Assembly: GCF_021395205.1 (NCBI RefSeq)
Contig: NZ_JAJVCS010000003.1
Span: 310,001 to 374,000, forward strand
DNA: 64,000 nt
Source of the DNA: Polynucleobacter sp. IMCC 30228
GTDB lineage: Bacteria > Pseudomonadota > Gammaproteobacteria > Burkholderiales > Burkholderiaceae
Direction of reading: 5' to 3'
The notes under the pieces are model-generated. The model was not told the DNA's origin. It did not search any database and saw only the letters and a list, made by a program, of their open reading frames with translations. The translations under genes and the position numbers were made by a program. This document shows positions 22,615 through 32,048 of this stretch, piece by piece; positions within the stretch are counted from its first letter, which is position 1; the number at the start of each line of letters is the position of its first letter.

Positions 22615-23502
22615 ATGAACTTGAACCCGCAGTTAGTTGCCCTTTCACCCCAAGTGTTGCCATTGGCATTCGATCTCGCAGTAAACGAATGGATGCAAGA
22701 ACGGGGCATACAGATTAAACCTTTAAAGCAAGCTAATAGCGCAACATTAACTGTGCAGTCTTGGCATCTCGATCAAGTCTTATCTGCAGAGCAACGCCCC
22801 CTATTGCGGGCATTACTAAACGACTTTCAGGCCGATATGGCCCTCTTTCCCGCCCACTTTGATCCAGCACAATTGCGGGTATTGGCCATCGACATGGATT
22901 CGACCTTAATTAATATTGAATGTATAGATGAAATTGCTGATTTTGCAGGTCAAAAAGCGGCTGTAGCCAAAATTACCGAAGCCACGATGCGGGGCGAAAT
23001 TAGGAACTTTAGCGAAAGTTTGCAACAACGAGTCGCCTTATTAGCAGGTGTCTCAGAAGCTGTTTTAGAAGCGGTGTATCGCGAACGCTTAAGACCCAAC
23101 CCTGGCGCTGCCGAACTCATTGCCCAAGCTAAACTATTAGGCCTACATACCCTACTAGTTTCTGGCGGCTTTACATTTTTTACCAATAAATTACAACACG
23201 CTTTAGGTTTTCATCAAGCTCACGCAAATAGCTTAGAAATTCAAGCCGGTTTTCTTACGGGCAAGGTATTGGGTAATATTATTGACGGCGCTGGTAAGGC
23301 TCACTGTCTCGAACAAGTCTGCCAAACATTGGGCTGCAATAAAACGCAAGCTATGGTAATTGGCGATGGTGCTAATGATTTGCTAATGATGGCTGGCGCA
23401 GGGCTGAGCATTGCTTATCGCGCTAAACCATTAGTAAAAGAAAAAGCCGACGCGGCTTTTGACCGAGTCGGCTTAGATGCTGCTCTGGCTTTATTGCGCT
23501 AA
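22615..23502 (+). CDS. serB: Phosphoserine phosphatase
   Basis: SerB removes phosphate from L-phosphoserine in the last step of serine synthesis. It is a HAD hydrolase: motif I is DMDSTLIN (Asp93 nucleophile, Asp95 acid), followed by ECIDEIADFAG, motif II VSGGFTFF, and motif III with VIGDGANDLLMM. The 90-residue N-terminal region is a weak ACT-like stretch. No good ribosome-binding site is seen before ATG 22615. It ends one base from the convergent thiolase stop, with no terminator between them. Confidence 0.95.
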   Translation: MNLNPQLVALSPQVLPLAFDLAVNEWMQERGIQIKPLKQANSATLTVQSWHLDQVLSAEQRPLLRALLNDFQADMALFPAHFDPAQLRVLAIDMDSTLINIECIDEIADFAGQKAAVAKITEATMRGEIRNFSESLQQRVALLAGVSEAVLEAVYRERLRPNPGAAELIAQAKLLGLHTLLVSGGFTFFTNKLQHALGFHQAHANSLEIQAGFLTGKVLGNIIDGAGKAHCLEQVCQTLGCNKTQAMVIGDGANDLLMMAGAGLSIAYRAKPLVKEKADAAFDRVGLDAALALLR

Positions 23503-23503
23503 A

Positions 23504-24688
23504 TTACATGCGCTCAAAAATGGTTGCTATTCCTTGTCCACCACCAATACACATCGTAACTAAAGCATATTTTCCATTCACCCGCTGCAACTCATAAAGC
23601 GCTTTAGTTGCAATGGCCGCTCCCGAGCAACCAATTGGGTGACCCAAAGCAATTGCGCCGCCATTCACATTGGTTTTTGCTGGATCTAAACCTAAACCCT
23701 TGGTTACCGCTAAAGCTTGTGCAGCAAATGCTTCATTCGATTCAATCACATCGATTTGATCTAATTTCAAGCCCGCACGTTGTAACGCAATTTTGGTTGC
23801 TGGAATGGGGCCTTCACCCATAATTTCGTTAGGTACGCCGGCGATAGCATAGGAAACCAGACGCGCCATTGGCTTATGGCCAGCCTTAGCCGCTGCTTCA
23901 GCTGCTGCTAACACAAAAAAGGCTGCTCCATCATTAATGCCTGAAGCGTTTCCGGCAGTAACAGAACCCCCTTCTTTTTTAAAAACAGCTTTCATTTTGC
24001 TCAAGGTTTCCATCGTTGTTTCTGGCTTGCAATGCTCATCGGTATCAAAAACCACATCCCCTTTACGAGTTTTAATGGTAATTGGCACAATTTGCGATTT
24101 AAATCGTCCTTCTTTAATTGCAATGCCAGCCCGGCGATGCGATTCAACCGCCAAGGCATCTTGCTCCTCACGCGTTAGCTTCCACTTCTCCACCAAATTT
24201 TCAGCAGTCACGCCCATATGACCTACACCAAAAGGGTCGGTTAATACCGCCACCATCAGGTCGAGCATTTTGCTGTCACCCATTCTCGCGCCACTGCGCA
24301 TTGCTGGCGAGCCATACATGCCTCTCGACATCACCTCTACACCACCGCCAATACCGTAATCGCAATCATTCAACATAATCGCTTGCGCCGTTGTCACAAT
24401 GGCTTGCAAGCCTGAACTACATAAACGATTGAGAGCCATGGCCACCGATTCCATCGGTAAACCCGCTTGAATTGCTGCAACCCGTGCCACGTAGGCATAG
24501 CGGCTATCTGTGGGAATGGTATTGCCAACCGTTACGTAATTAATTTCTTTCGGATTAACGCCAGAACGAGCAATTGCCTCCTTCATGACAATACCGCCTA
24601 ACTCGGCTGGCTCAAAACTGCTTAAACCACCACCAAAACTGCCAATTGCAGAGCGCGCTGCACTTAATACGACGACATCCCGACTCAT
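23504..24688 (-). CDS. Acetyl-CoA C-acyltransferase (beta-ketothiolase, BktB-like)
   Basis: A thiolase that condenses or cleaves acyl-CoA units. The nucleophilic Cys90 (NRLCSSGLQAI), His350 (GHPIGCSGA) and the proton-shuttling Cys380 (MCIGGGQG) are in place. The N-terminus (REVVVLS-like, then AIGSFGGGLSSF) resembles the BktB group more than PhaA, judged from memory. Being in the same transcription direction and downstream of phaC-phaB-phaR-rimO, it probably supplies acetoacetyl-CoA or 3-ketovaleryl-CoA for polymer synthesis; a role in fatty-acid breakdown is also possible. At 394 residues it has standard length. Confidence 0.93.
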   Translation of the reverse strand: MSRDVVVLSAARSAIGSFGGGLSSFEPAELGGIVMKEAIARSGVNPKEINYVTVGNTIPTDSRYAYVARVAAIQAGLPMESVAMALNRLCSSGLQAIVTTAQAIMLNDCDYGIGGGVEVMSRGMYGSPAMRSGARMGDSKMLDLMVAVLTDPFGVGHMGVTAENLVEKWKLTREEQDALAVESHRRAGIAIKEGRFKSQIVPITIKTRKGDVVFDTDEHCKPETTMETLSKMKAVFKKEGGSVTAGNASGINDGAAFFVLAAAEAAAKAGHKPMARLVSYAIAGVPNEIMGEGPIPATKIALQRAGLKLDQIDVIESNEAFAAQALAVTKGLGLDPAKTNVNGGAIALGHPIGCSGAAIATKALYELQRVNGKYALVTMCIGGGQGIATIFERM

Positions 24689-24757
24689 CTTGAATTCCCC
24701 TTATTTATCACTGTTTATCCCCATTATTATCGCTCTTATAATCAATTTGCCAAGTTT

Positions 24758-26116
24758 TTATATTTCTACCAATAAATCATGTCCTTGGGTCTGCAGCACG
24801 GTAGCGCGTACAAAGTCACCTACCCGATAGCGTTTAGACGCTTTAGTGACCGGCAAGATTTTGACCAAGCCATCAATTTCGGGGGCATCTCCTGCGGTTC
24901 TGCCAATGCCCCCGCTGCCATCGACCCAATCAACCAAAATACGCAGGCGCTGACCCACCAGCTTGTGTAACTTAGCAATCGAAATCTTTTCAGCCCGTGC
25001 CATAAACTGGCTACGCCGTTCTTCGCGCACTGCCTCGGGTACCGCATTGATTAATTCATTGGCTAGAGCACCAGCTACGGGAGAATACGCGAAACAACCG
25101 GCTCGATCAATTTGCGCTTGATCTAGAAAATCTAATAAATGCTCAAACTCAGCTTGCGTTTCACCAGGAAAACCCGCAATAAAAGTACTGCGAATAATTA
25201 AGTCAGGACAAACCGCCCGCCAAGCCTGAATGCGCTCCAGATTTTTTTCCCCGCTCGCCGGCCGCTTCATCCGTTTTAAAACCTCAGGATGTGAGTGCTG
25301 AAAAGGAATATCCAAGTACGGCAACACGCCATAACCAGATTCAGCAAATTCAGCCATTAAGGGCAAAATCGTATCAACATGAGGATAGGGATAGACGTAA
25401 TGCAGTCGTACCCAAGCCTCATGCCTTCGCGCCAATTGATTGAGTGCTGCGACTAAATCGAATAAGCGAGTTTTAAGCGGTTTACCATCCCAAAAGCCCG
25501 TCCGATATTGAATGTCAACGCCATAGGCGCTAGTGTCTTGAGATACCACTAATAATTCCTTAACGCCCGCAGCGAATAAACGCTCTGCTTCGCTTAAGAC
25601 CTCGCCAATTGGTCGGGAAACCAAGTCTCCGCGCATGCTAGGAATAATGCAAAAGGTGCAGCGATGATTACAGCCTTCAGAAATTTTTAAATATGCATAA
25701 TGTTTTGGTGTGAGCTTCACACCAATCTCGGGCACTAAATCAATAAAAGGATCGTGGGGTTTGGGTAAATGCAAATGAATGGCTTGCATTACTTCTTCAG
25801 TTGCATGGGGGCCAGTAACCGCTAGCACTTTGGGGTGCATGCTTTGAATTAAATCGCTACCATCGGCATTTTTACGTGCACCTAAGCAACCCGTAACAAT
25901 GACTTTGCCATTTTCGGCTAAGGCCTCGCCAATGGCATTTAAACTTTCCTCTACGGCCGCATCAATAAAGCCACAGGTATTGACGATGACTAAATCAGCG
26001 CCCGCATAGTCCTTGGCGGTTTCATAGCCTTCGGCACTCAAGCGAGTAAGAATTAATTCAGAATCAACTAGCGCCTTAGGGCATCCTAAGGAAATAAACC
26101 CTACCTTACTCGACAC
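24758..26116 (-). CDS. rimO: Ribosomal protein uS12 methylthiotransferase
   Basis: RimO is a radical-SAM enzyme that methylthiolates an aspartate of ribosomal protein S12. The N-terminal UPF0004 domain has Cys12, Cys48 and Cys77 for the auxiliary cluster. The radical-SAM cluster is Cys149, Cys153, Cys156 (CNHRCTFC), and a TRAM domain closes the protein. [14 protein letters not shown] is the RimO rather than the MiaB signature. The start is GTG 26114-26116, two bases after the phaR stop, so it is co-transcribed with the pha genes. Confidence 0.97.
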   Translation of the reverse strand: MSSKVGFISLGCPKALVDSELILTRLSAEGYETAKDYAGADLVIVNTCGFIDAAVEESLNAIGEALAENGKVIVTGCLGARKNADGSDLIQSMHPKVLAVTGPHATEEVMQAIHLHLPKPHDPFIDLVPEIGVKLTPKHYAYLKISEGCNHRCTFCIIPSMRGDLVSRPIGEVLSEAERLFAAGVKELLVVSQDTSAYGVDIQYRTGFWDGKPLKTRLFDLVAALNQLARRHEAWVRLHYVYPYPHVDTILPLMAEFAESGYGVLPYLDIPFQHSHPEVLKRMKRPASGEKNLERIQAWRAVCPDLIIRSTFIAGFPGETQAEFEHLLDFLDQAQIDRAGCFAYSPVAGALANELINAVPEAVREERRSQFMARAEKISIAKLHKLVGQRLRILVDWVDGSGGIGRTAGDAPEIDGLVKILPVTKASKRYRVGDFVRATVLQTQGHDLLVEI

Positions 26117-26118
26117 AA

Positions 26119-26676
26119 CTATTCTTTGTCAGTGGGTTTGGCGCTTGGGGCAAAGGGAAAACCGCCAAATAAATTTTGTGAGCCCTTCATTTGTTCTTGC
26201 ATATTAATAAATAACTCTTTGCTCTGATCGAGGTAATTGCCCATTAAGCCCTGCATTAAGGGATTTTGCAAATTCATCATTTGTGCCCAAGCTTCGCTAC
26301 CTACACCTGGTACCACTTTCGATTGATCATTTAATTTATTATGAATGTCCATAAAGGATTCAAGGGTTTTTTCTAAATAATTACCCATCAGACCTTGCAT
26401 TGAATGGCCATAAAAACGAATAATTTGCGAGAGCATTTGACTTGAAAATACTGGCTCGCCAAGCGCTTCTTCTTCTAAAATAATCTGCATCAAAATATTG
26501 CGGGTTAAATCATCTTCAGTTTTGGCGTCGACCACCTTAAACGCCTCACTAGCCATCACCAGATCTTTAATATCAGCTAGGGTGACATATGCGCTAGTTT
26601 GCGTATCGTACAGGCGTCGATTGGGATATTTCTTTATCAGCCGCTCTTCGCCGGCTCGTTTCAAACGTGCAACCAT
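26119..26676 (-). CDS. phaR: Polyhydroxyalkanoate synthesis repressor
   Basis: PhaR binds PHB granules and DNA and represses phasin genes until polymer accumulates. The DNA-binding domain (about 11-75) begins [26 protein letters not shown] sequence, and the granule-binding region follows. MQGLMGNYL occurs twice (93-101 and 141-149), an internal repeat that I believe is typical of the family. The length of 185 residues is normal. It follows phaB by 53 nt in the order phaC-phaB-phaR. Confidence 0.95.
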   Translation of the reverse strand: MVARLKRAGEERLIKKYPNRRLYDTQTSAYVTLADIKDLVMASEAFKVVDAKTEDDLTRNILMQIILEEEALGEPVFSSQMLSQIIRFYGHSMQGLMGNYLEKTLESFMDIHNKLNDQSKVVPGVGSEAWAQMMNLQNPLMQGLMGNYLDQSKELFINMQEQMKGSQNLFGGFPFAPSAKPTDKE

Positions 26677-26729
26677 ACTATTTTCCTTGCGTCCATTTCT
26701 AACATAAGGGCTAGTGTAGCGTGCTTAGC

Positions 26730-27470
26730 CTAGCCCGTATGAATTCCGCCATTCAGAGAAAAATCAGCGCCAGTGGCAAAAGCAGCATCTTCCGAAGCAA
26801 TCCAAGCGCAAATAGAGGCAATCTCATTCGGTAAACCAAGGCGCTTCACCGGAATGGCAGAAACAATTTTTTCCAGCACGTCCTCACGAATAGCCTTCAC
26901 CATATCGGTTGCAATATACCCTGGCGACACTGTATTAACAGTCACACCTTTATTGGCAACTTCTTGCGATAAGGCCATTGTGAAGCCGTGTAAACCCGCT
27001 TTTGCAGTTGAATAATTGGTTTGTCCAAACTGTCCCTTTTGCCCATTGACCGATGAAATATTAATAATCCGTCCCCAATTCGCTTCAACCATGCCATCAA
27101 TCACTTGCTTAGTAACGTTAAATAAGGAATTTAAATTGGTATCGATTACCGCTTTCCAATCATCGGGACTCATTTTACGAAAAACCGTATCGCGGGTAAT
27201 GCCGGCATTATTGACCAGGATATCTACCCGACCGACATCGGCCTTCACTTTTTCAAAAGCACTAACTGTGCTTGCCCAATCTGCTACGTTACCTTCAGAA
27301 GCCACAAAGTCATAACCCAGCACCTTTTGCTCCCCAATCCAGCGGTCTTTACGCGGCGAGTTTGGCCCACAACCAGCAATGACCTTATAGCCATCTTTAG
27401 CTAAGCGCTGACATATAGCCGTGCCAATGCCGCCCATCCCACCTGTTACATAAGCTATCTTTTGCGACAT
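26730..27470 (-). CDS. phaB: Acetoacetyl-CoA reductase (NADPH)
   Basis: PhaB reduces acetoacetyl-CoA to (R)-3-hydroxybutyryl-CoA, the PHB monomer. It is a short-chain dehydrogenase with the TGGMGGIG cofactor loop, NNAG motif, and the catalytic Ser140, Tyr153, Lys157 set (NYSTAKAG). The Gly-Met-Gly start and 246-residue length are typical of PhaB rather than FabG, and its place between phaC and phaR supports this. AAGGAGA lies just upstream of ATG 27468-27470. Confidence 0.96.
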   Translation of the reverse strand: MSQKIAYVTGGMGGIGTAICQRLAKDGYKVIAGCGPNSPRKDRWIGEQKVLGYDFVASEGNVADWASTVSAFEKVKADVGRVDILVNNAGITRDTVFRKMSPDDWKAVIDTNLNSLFNVTKQVIDGMVEANWGRIINISSVNGQKGQFGQTNYSTAKAGLHGFTMALSQEVANKGVTVNTVSPGYIATDMVKAIREDVLEKIVSAIPVKRLGLPNEIASICAWIASEDAAFATGADFSLNGGIHTG

Positions 27471-27587
27471 TACGTCTCCTTAAAAATCTGTATTAACAAC
27501 AAATTAAAACTAACGATTAAACCCATTCTTAAATTTATTATTTAAATTAGCCCGTAGGTTTAATTTAGCATAGCTTAAAAAAAATGA

Positions 27588-29213
27588 CTAATCAATGACC
27601 TGCGCCTTTTCCTTCACATACTCACCTGGTGCAGCAGTAAGTTTTTTGTAGAGAGCATTACCAAATTGATTGCTAGCAGGTTTGCGTGCCCCACTAAATT
27701 GAGTCAACCATGCTGAAAAATCGGGCCACCAGCTGCCTGGCACTTCTTTGGCTCCAGCTAGCCATGCCTCGGCATTTTTAGGCAATTGATTATTTAAAAA
27801 ATGGTAACGTTTCTTTTTTGCAGGGGGGTTAATTACCCCAGCAATATGGCCTGACGCCCCCAAGACAAAACGATTTTTACCCCCAAGAATTTGCGTCGAA
27901 CTATAAGCCGATTGCCACGGAACTATATGGTCTTCTTGCGAAGCAAAGATGTATGCTGGGCAAGTAATTTTGCCTAAATCAATTTTTGCGCCGCATACTG
28001 TTAGTTTGCCAGGCTTCACTAATTCGTTTTGCAAATAAGTATGCCGTAAGTACCAACTGTACATTGGACCCGGTAAATTAGTTGAATCCCCATTCCAATA
28101 GAGCAAATCAAATGGTGGCGGCGAATTGCCTTTTAAATAATTGTCGACGACGTAGTTCCAAACTAAATCGTTGGGGCGTAAAAATGAAAAAGTGTTACCT
28201 AAATCACGACCAGACAACAACCCCCCCTCTGGACCACCCATCGATTTTTCGCGCATCTCAACCATGCCTTCATCTATAAAGACATCGAGAATTCCGGTAT
28301 CCGAAAAATCAAGCAAGGTAGTTAATAAAGTCACACTGGCTACAGGATTTTCTTTGCGCGCTGCTAAAACTGCCAAAGCATTGCCAACTAAAGTACCGCC
28401 AACACAAAAACCCAATAAATTAATTTGCTCAATTGCGCCAATTGCCTTAGTTACCTCAATCGCTTTAATCACGCCTTTACCAATATAGTCATCCCACGTG
28501 GTGTGGCGCATTGAATCATCAGGATTTTTCCAAGAAACTAAAAAAACAGTATGGCCCTCACTCACCAAATACCGTACCACCGAATTTTCGGGCTGCAAAT
28601 CTAAAATATAAAATTTATTAATACAGGGTGGCACCAATAAAAAAGGCCGCTCGTATACTGTGTCAGTTAGAGGCTTATATTGAATTAACTCGAATAAGTC
28701 ACATCGAAAAATGACCGCGCCTTCAGACTGGGCTAAATTTTTACCAACCTCAAAAGCAGTTTCATCGGTTTGAGAAACTTTGCCCTTTTTTAAGTCGGCA
28801 AGCAAATTTAAAATCCCATTCTGAATCGATTGGCCCTGAGTATTAATAATGTTTTCTAACACTTCTGGGTTAGTAGCCACAAAATTAGCTGGTGATAAAG
28901 CATCGATTAATTGCAAGGTGGCAAAATTAATTCTTTGTTTAGTTTTGGCATCACTCTCAACTGCATCGGCTAATGCTAGTAAATGTTTTGAGTTAATTAA
29001 ATACATACCTACAATCGAGCGGCTCCAGCCCGATTCCCAAGCCTTACCCTTGAAACGTCGATCACTAATAGGAAACGCCATTGGGTCTGCAGTGAATTGG
29101 CTTACTTCATCAAAGTAGTTTTTTTGAATTTCAGTTAAGCGCTCGGGCGGAATGAGGGCCATGTGCTGAGGAGAAAGCGTTGGGGATTTCCCCGAATGGG
29201 CTGTGGCTAACAT
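27588..29213 (-). CDS. phaC: Class I polyhydroxyalkanoate synthase
   Basis: PhaC polymerises (R)-3-hydroxyacyl-CoA at the granule surface. It is an alpha/beta-hydrolase in which the lipase-box serine is the catalytic Cys270 (GFCVGGTL). The Asp of SQEDHIVPW and His of GASGHIAGV complete the triad. The 541 residues are shorter at the N-terminus than the 589-residue Cupriavidus enzyme. AGGAAA precedes ATG 29211-29213. It is the first pha gene of the phaC-phaB-phaR-rimO-thiolase run; a 117-nt gap separates it from phaB. Confidence 0.97.
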   Translation of the reverse strand: MLATAHSGKSPTLSPQHMALIPPERLTEIQKNYFDEVSQFTADPMAFPISDRRFKGKAWESGWSRSIVGMYLINSKHLLALADAVESDAKTKQRINFATLQLIDALSPANFVATNPEVLENIINTQGQSIQNGILNLLADLKKGKVSQTDETAFEVGKNLAQSEGAVIFRCDLFELIQYKPLTDTVYERPFLLVPPCINKFYILDLQPENSVVRYLVSEGHTVFLVSWKNPDDSMRHTTWDDYIGKGVIKAIEVTKAIGAIEQINLLGFCVGGTLVGNALAVLAARKENPVASVTLLTTLLDFSDTGILDVFIDEGMVEMREKSMGGPEGGLLSGRDLGNTFSFLRPNDLVWNYVVDNYLKGNSPPPFDLLYWNGDSTNLPGPMYSWYLRHTYLQNELVKPGKLTVCGAKIDLGKITCPAYIFASQEDHIVPWQSAYSSTQILGGKNRFVLGASGHIAGVINPPAKKKRYHFLNNQLPKNAEAWLAGAKEVPGSWWPDFSAWLTQFSGARKPASNQFGNALYKKLTAAPGEYVKEKAQVID

Positions 29214-29272
29214 CGGTTTCCTAAGTCAATTTCTTATAAATCTAAGACCCATTCTCAACGGAATATGGCTTA

Positions 29273-29293
29273 AGGGTTATCGGCACTAACCCT
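29273..29293. repeat. 7-bp inverted repeat between pgeF and phaC
   Basis: AGGGTTA (29273-29279) and TAACCCT (29287-29293) flank a 7-nt loop in the 93-nt gap upstream of phaC. It is not followed by a T-run on the minus strand, so it is a poor terminator; it could be a regulator site or a chance repeat. Confidence 0.35.
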
Positions 29294-29306
29294 AGCTTGA
29301 CTATTT

Positions 29307-30152
29307 TTACCTCTTAAGCGTTTTTTTAGGCACTGTAAGCCAAATTAGCGCGGCAAAGCGCCCCGAAACCCCATCGCGCCGATGTGAAAAAAAATGGTCT
29401 GGTTGCGTAAAGGTGCAACACTCAGAACCATAAATTGCATGAATGCCACAATTTTGTAGCCGCATACGGGCCAATTGATATAAATTAGCCCAATATTTTT
29501 GCGGCTTACTTGGTATGGCTTGAAAGGCCTCAAACGGAAGATTTGCCCCGGTTAATTCTGCCGCAGCAATAAATTGCTCGCGTACTTCATTGCCAACCTC
29601 AAAGCAACTAGGGCCAATAGCGGGACCAAGCCAAACCAAAATATCTTCCATTGCTAAGGTTTGACCTAGTAGCCGTGATTTTTCAGCAAGTGCTTGCACG
29701 GTATTTTCAAGCACCCCCGCGCATAAGCCTCGCCAGCCAGCATGCGCAACCCCAACTAAATTGCCCGCCCGATTACAAAATAGCACTGGCATGCAGTCGG
29801 CCGTTAACACTGTAATGACCTGCTCTAGTTCGGCGCTAATCGCAGCGTCTGCTTGATGAAGTGCGCCAGATTGCCAGACCGTCGTACCATGCACTTGCTG
29901 AAGCCAAACGGGGTCATTGGGCAGTAATTGGCGCAAACGAGCACGGTTTTCAGCAACCTGTAGAGGCTCATCTCCCACATGGTCGCCTAAGTTCAACTCG
30001 GCGTAAGGAGTTGAACTAACCCCACCCGCGCGGGTCGTTACCAAGGCCCGCACCGAAGTAGGTGCTGGCCAATTTGGCACCAATATTGGTAATGATTCTA
30101 AAAATTGAAAGGTAGCCGCCGGTAATTTTTCGCTCGCGTCAAGCCTCATCAT
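29307..30152 (-). CDS. pgeF: Multicopper polyphenol oxidase/purine nucleoside phosphorylase family (YfiH)
   Basis: The YfiH/DUF152 family has been linked to purine nucleoside phosphorolysis and to hydrolysis of mis-incorporated residues in peptidoglycan precursors (PgeF); older annotations call it laccase-like. The family blocks are clear: LVTTRAGGVSSTPYAELNLGDHVGD, WLQQVHGT, TADCMPVLFCNRAGNLVGVAHAGWRGL (metal-binding Cys and His) and LGPAIGPSCFEVG. GGAGG at 8 nt precedes ATG 30150-30152, which touches the rluD stop codon. The rluD-pgeF pair is conserved in many proteobacteria. Confidence 0.93.
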   Translation of the reverse strand: MMRLDASEKLPAATFQFLESLPILVPNWPAPTSVRALVTTRAGGVSSTPYAELNLGDHVGDEPLQVAENRARLRQLLPNDPVWLQQVHGTTVWQSGALHQADAAISAELEQVITVLTADCMPVLFCNRAGNLVGVAHAGWRGLCAGVLENTVQALAEKSRLLGQTLAMEDILVWLGPAIGPSCFEVGNEVREQFIAAAELTGANLPFEAFQAIPSKPQKYWANLYQLARMRLQNCGIHAIYGSECCTFTQPDHFFSHRRDGVSGRFAALIWLTVPKKTLKR

Positions 30153-31175
30153 TTATTTTGCCTCCAGAGCAGCGGCAGTGGGTAAGGCGCTAGCGTCAAT
30201 TTCGACTAGTTGTAGTAATTCCAGCAAATCATTAGGTGGGGCTTGAAACCAATTACACAGTTGTTCTGTTTGTGGGTGTTGTAGTCCAAGGGCATACGCA
30301 TGCAAGGCTTGACGATGAAAGGGCAATTCTTTCGCCAGATGATGAAGTTGTTTGCGGTAAATGGGGTCGCCCAATAAGGGTAGCCCAATTGATTCAAGAT
30401 GGACCCGAATTTGGTGGGTTCGGCCGGTCTCTAGCCGACACTCAAGCAAGGCAACAGGTTTACCCATAAAAGTGCCTTGAGCCAAGCGTCGAAAATGCGT
30501 TAAGGCCGCTTTGCCTTGATCTTTGCCGACTACCGCCATTCGCAACCGATCGCGCGTATCGCGCGCAATGGGCGTGGCAATTTTGCCTAAAGCTGGCGCA
30601 ACGCCCCAAACCAAGGCCAAGTAGTGCCGATGAACTAAATGGGCCTGCAATTGCCGTACTAAAGCAGTTTGGGCAATAGCGGTACGAGCCACGACCATTA
30701 ATCCCGAGGTATCTTTATCTAAGCGATGCACAATACCAGCGCGGGGTAAATGGCTAAGCTCTGGATAATGAAAAAGCAAGCCATTAAGCAAAGTGCCGGA
30801 CCAATTGCCTGCCGCAGGATGCACCACTAAGCCAGCGGGTTTATTAATTACAAGGAGGCTCTCGTCAACGACCTGCAGTTGTAGCGGCAAGTTTTCTGCT
30901 GCAAAAGCATGTTGCTCAGGCATCTCCTGGGGATAGACTCGCACTGTCTCGCCGCCCTTCAATAGATAGCGCGCTTTACGCACCTCGCCATCAACGGTTA
31001 CGGCGCCAGCCTCAACCCAAGTTTGTAAGCGGCTACGCGAATAATCAGTTAAGGTAATGGCCAGCATTTTGTCAAGACGTGCGCCTGCACTGTCCCACGG
31101 AATTTCAAAAGCAATGAAATCCTCATCATCGATATAATCAATCCCATTGGAATTCGGAGTTTGCGGCAATGCCAC
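30153..31175 (-). CDS. rluD: 23S rRNA pseudouridine(1911/1915/1917) synthase
   Basis: RluD modifies helix 69 of 23S rRNA and aids large-subunit assembly. An N-terminal S4 RNA-binding domain (about 33-90) is followed by the RluA-type catalytic domain with Asp153 in GIVHRLDKDTSGLMV, and the GRTHQIRVHLESIGLPLLGDPIY block. The start is GTG 31173-31175, overlapping the start of divergent bamD by 7 nt. A GAGGG sequence about 10 nt upstream supports it. The acidic N-terminal tail (IDYIDDEDF) is typical in related bacteria. Confidence 0.95.
   Translation of the reverse strand: MALPQTPNSNGIDYIDDEDFIAFEIPWDSAGARLDKMLAITLTDYSRSRLQTWVEAGAVTVDGEVRKARYLLKGGETVRVYPQEMPEQHAFAAENLPLQLQVVDESLLVINKPAGLVVHPAAGNWSGTLLNGLLFHYPELSHLPRAGIVHRLDKDTSGLMVVARTAIAQTALVRQLQAHLVHRHYLALVWGVAPALGKIATPIARDTRDRLRMAVVGKDQGKAALTHFRRLAQGTFMGKPVALLECRLETGRTHQIRVHLESIGLPLLGDPIYRKQLHHLAKELPFHRQALHAYALGLQHPQTEQLCNWFQAPPNDLLELLQLVEIDASALPTAAALEAK
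31133..31138 (+). promoter_or_regulatory. Candidate -10 box of bamD inside the rluD coding region
   Basis: A perfect TATAAT lies 30 nt before the bamD ATG; no convincing -35 box is seen. GGAG at 31156-31159 would then serve as ribosome-binding site, 9 nt from ATG 31169. Confidence 0.35.
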
Positions 31176-32044
31176 GGTTGAAGTACCCTCTCGCAGTGAA
31201 TTTAGCTCAATTAGCCCCTAGTTTACGGGCTAGACCTCGGCTATTGCTGATTACCTTGCTAGCGATGATGGCACTCAGCTCGTTCATCTTGGGTGGCTGT
31301 AGTAGTACCCCAAAAGATGAAACCGATGGCTGGTCGGAAAATAAGCTCTATTCAGAGGCGAATGCTAAGTTAAAAGATGGTGATTTTGATAAGTGTGGCA
31401 AGTACTTTGAAAAACTAGAGGCTCGCTTTCCCTTTGGCGCTTATTCTCAGCAAGCCCAAATTAATGCGGCTTATTGTTACTGGAAAGCCAGTGAACAAGC
31501 TCAGGCTTCAGTTGCCATCGATCGTTTTATTAAGCTCTACCAAGGTAGCCCCAATTTAGACTATGCCTACTATTTAAAAGGGTTAATTAGTTTTAATGAT
31601 GACCTTGGCTTCATGGGTCGCTTTACTGGACAAGAGCTGAGCGAGCGTGATCCGAAAGCGGCGCGAGAAGCCTTTGAAGCCTTTCGAGTAGTTGCAACCC
31701 GCTTTCCCGATAGTAAATATGCTGCCGACTCAATTGACCGTATGCGCTACATCGTAAACTCTTTAGCTGAAGGCGATATTACTGTTGCGCGATTTTATTT
31801 TCATCGCGGTGCGTATTTAGCTTCGGCAAACCGAGCGCAATTAGTTATTCGTGATTATGATCGTGCGCCCGCGGTTGAAGAAGCCCTCTACTTATTAATT
31901 CAGTCGTATGAAAAATTGGGTATGACAGAATTAGTCACTGACGCCACGCGGGTATTTCATTTAAATTTTCCTAATAGCGATATTTTAGAAACGGGTTCCC
32001 GTGCCAAAAAAGAAGCTCGCTGGTGGCAAATCTGGAATAAATAA
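31169..32044 (+). CDS. bamD: Outer-membrane assembly lipoprotein BamD
   Basis: BamD is the essential lipoprotein of the BAM complex that inserts beta-barrels into the outer membrane. A signal peptide with lipobox LGGC (Cys44) is followed by five TPR-like repeats: LYSEANAKLKDGDFDKCGKYFEKLEARFPFG is the diagnostic first block, and NLDYAYYLKGL, RFPDSKYAADS and FYFHRGAYLASANRA follow. The signal segment is long (44 residues), so a start further in is possible, but GGAG upstream fits ATG 31169. It is divergent from rluD, as in enterobacteria. Confidence 0.94.
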   Translation: MPRLKYPLAVNLAQLAPSLRARPRLLLITLLAMMALSSFILGGCSSTPKDETDGWSENKLYSEANAKLKDGDFDKCGKYFEKLEARFPFGAYSQQAQINAAYCYWKASEQAQASVAIDRFIKLYQGSPNLDYAYYLKGLISFNDDLGFMGRFTGQELSERDPKAAREAFEAFRVVATRFPDSKYAADSIDRMRYIVNSLAEGDITVARFYFHRGAYLASANRAQLVIRDYDRAPAVEEALYLLIQSYEKLGMTELVTDATRVFHLNFPNSDILETGSRAKKEARWWQIWNK

Positions 32045-32048
32045 GCCC

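Noticed and set aside
26119..26676. Unusual duplication MQGLMGNYL in PhaR
   Set aside because: I recall similar duplicated blocks in Cupriavidus PhaR, so this appears to be a family trait.
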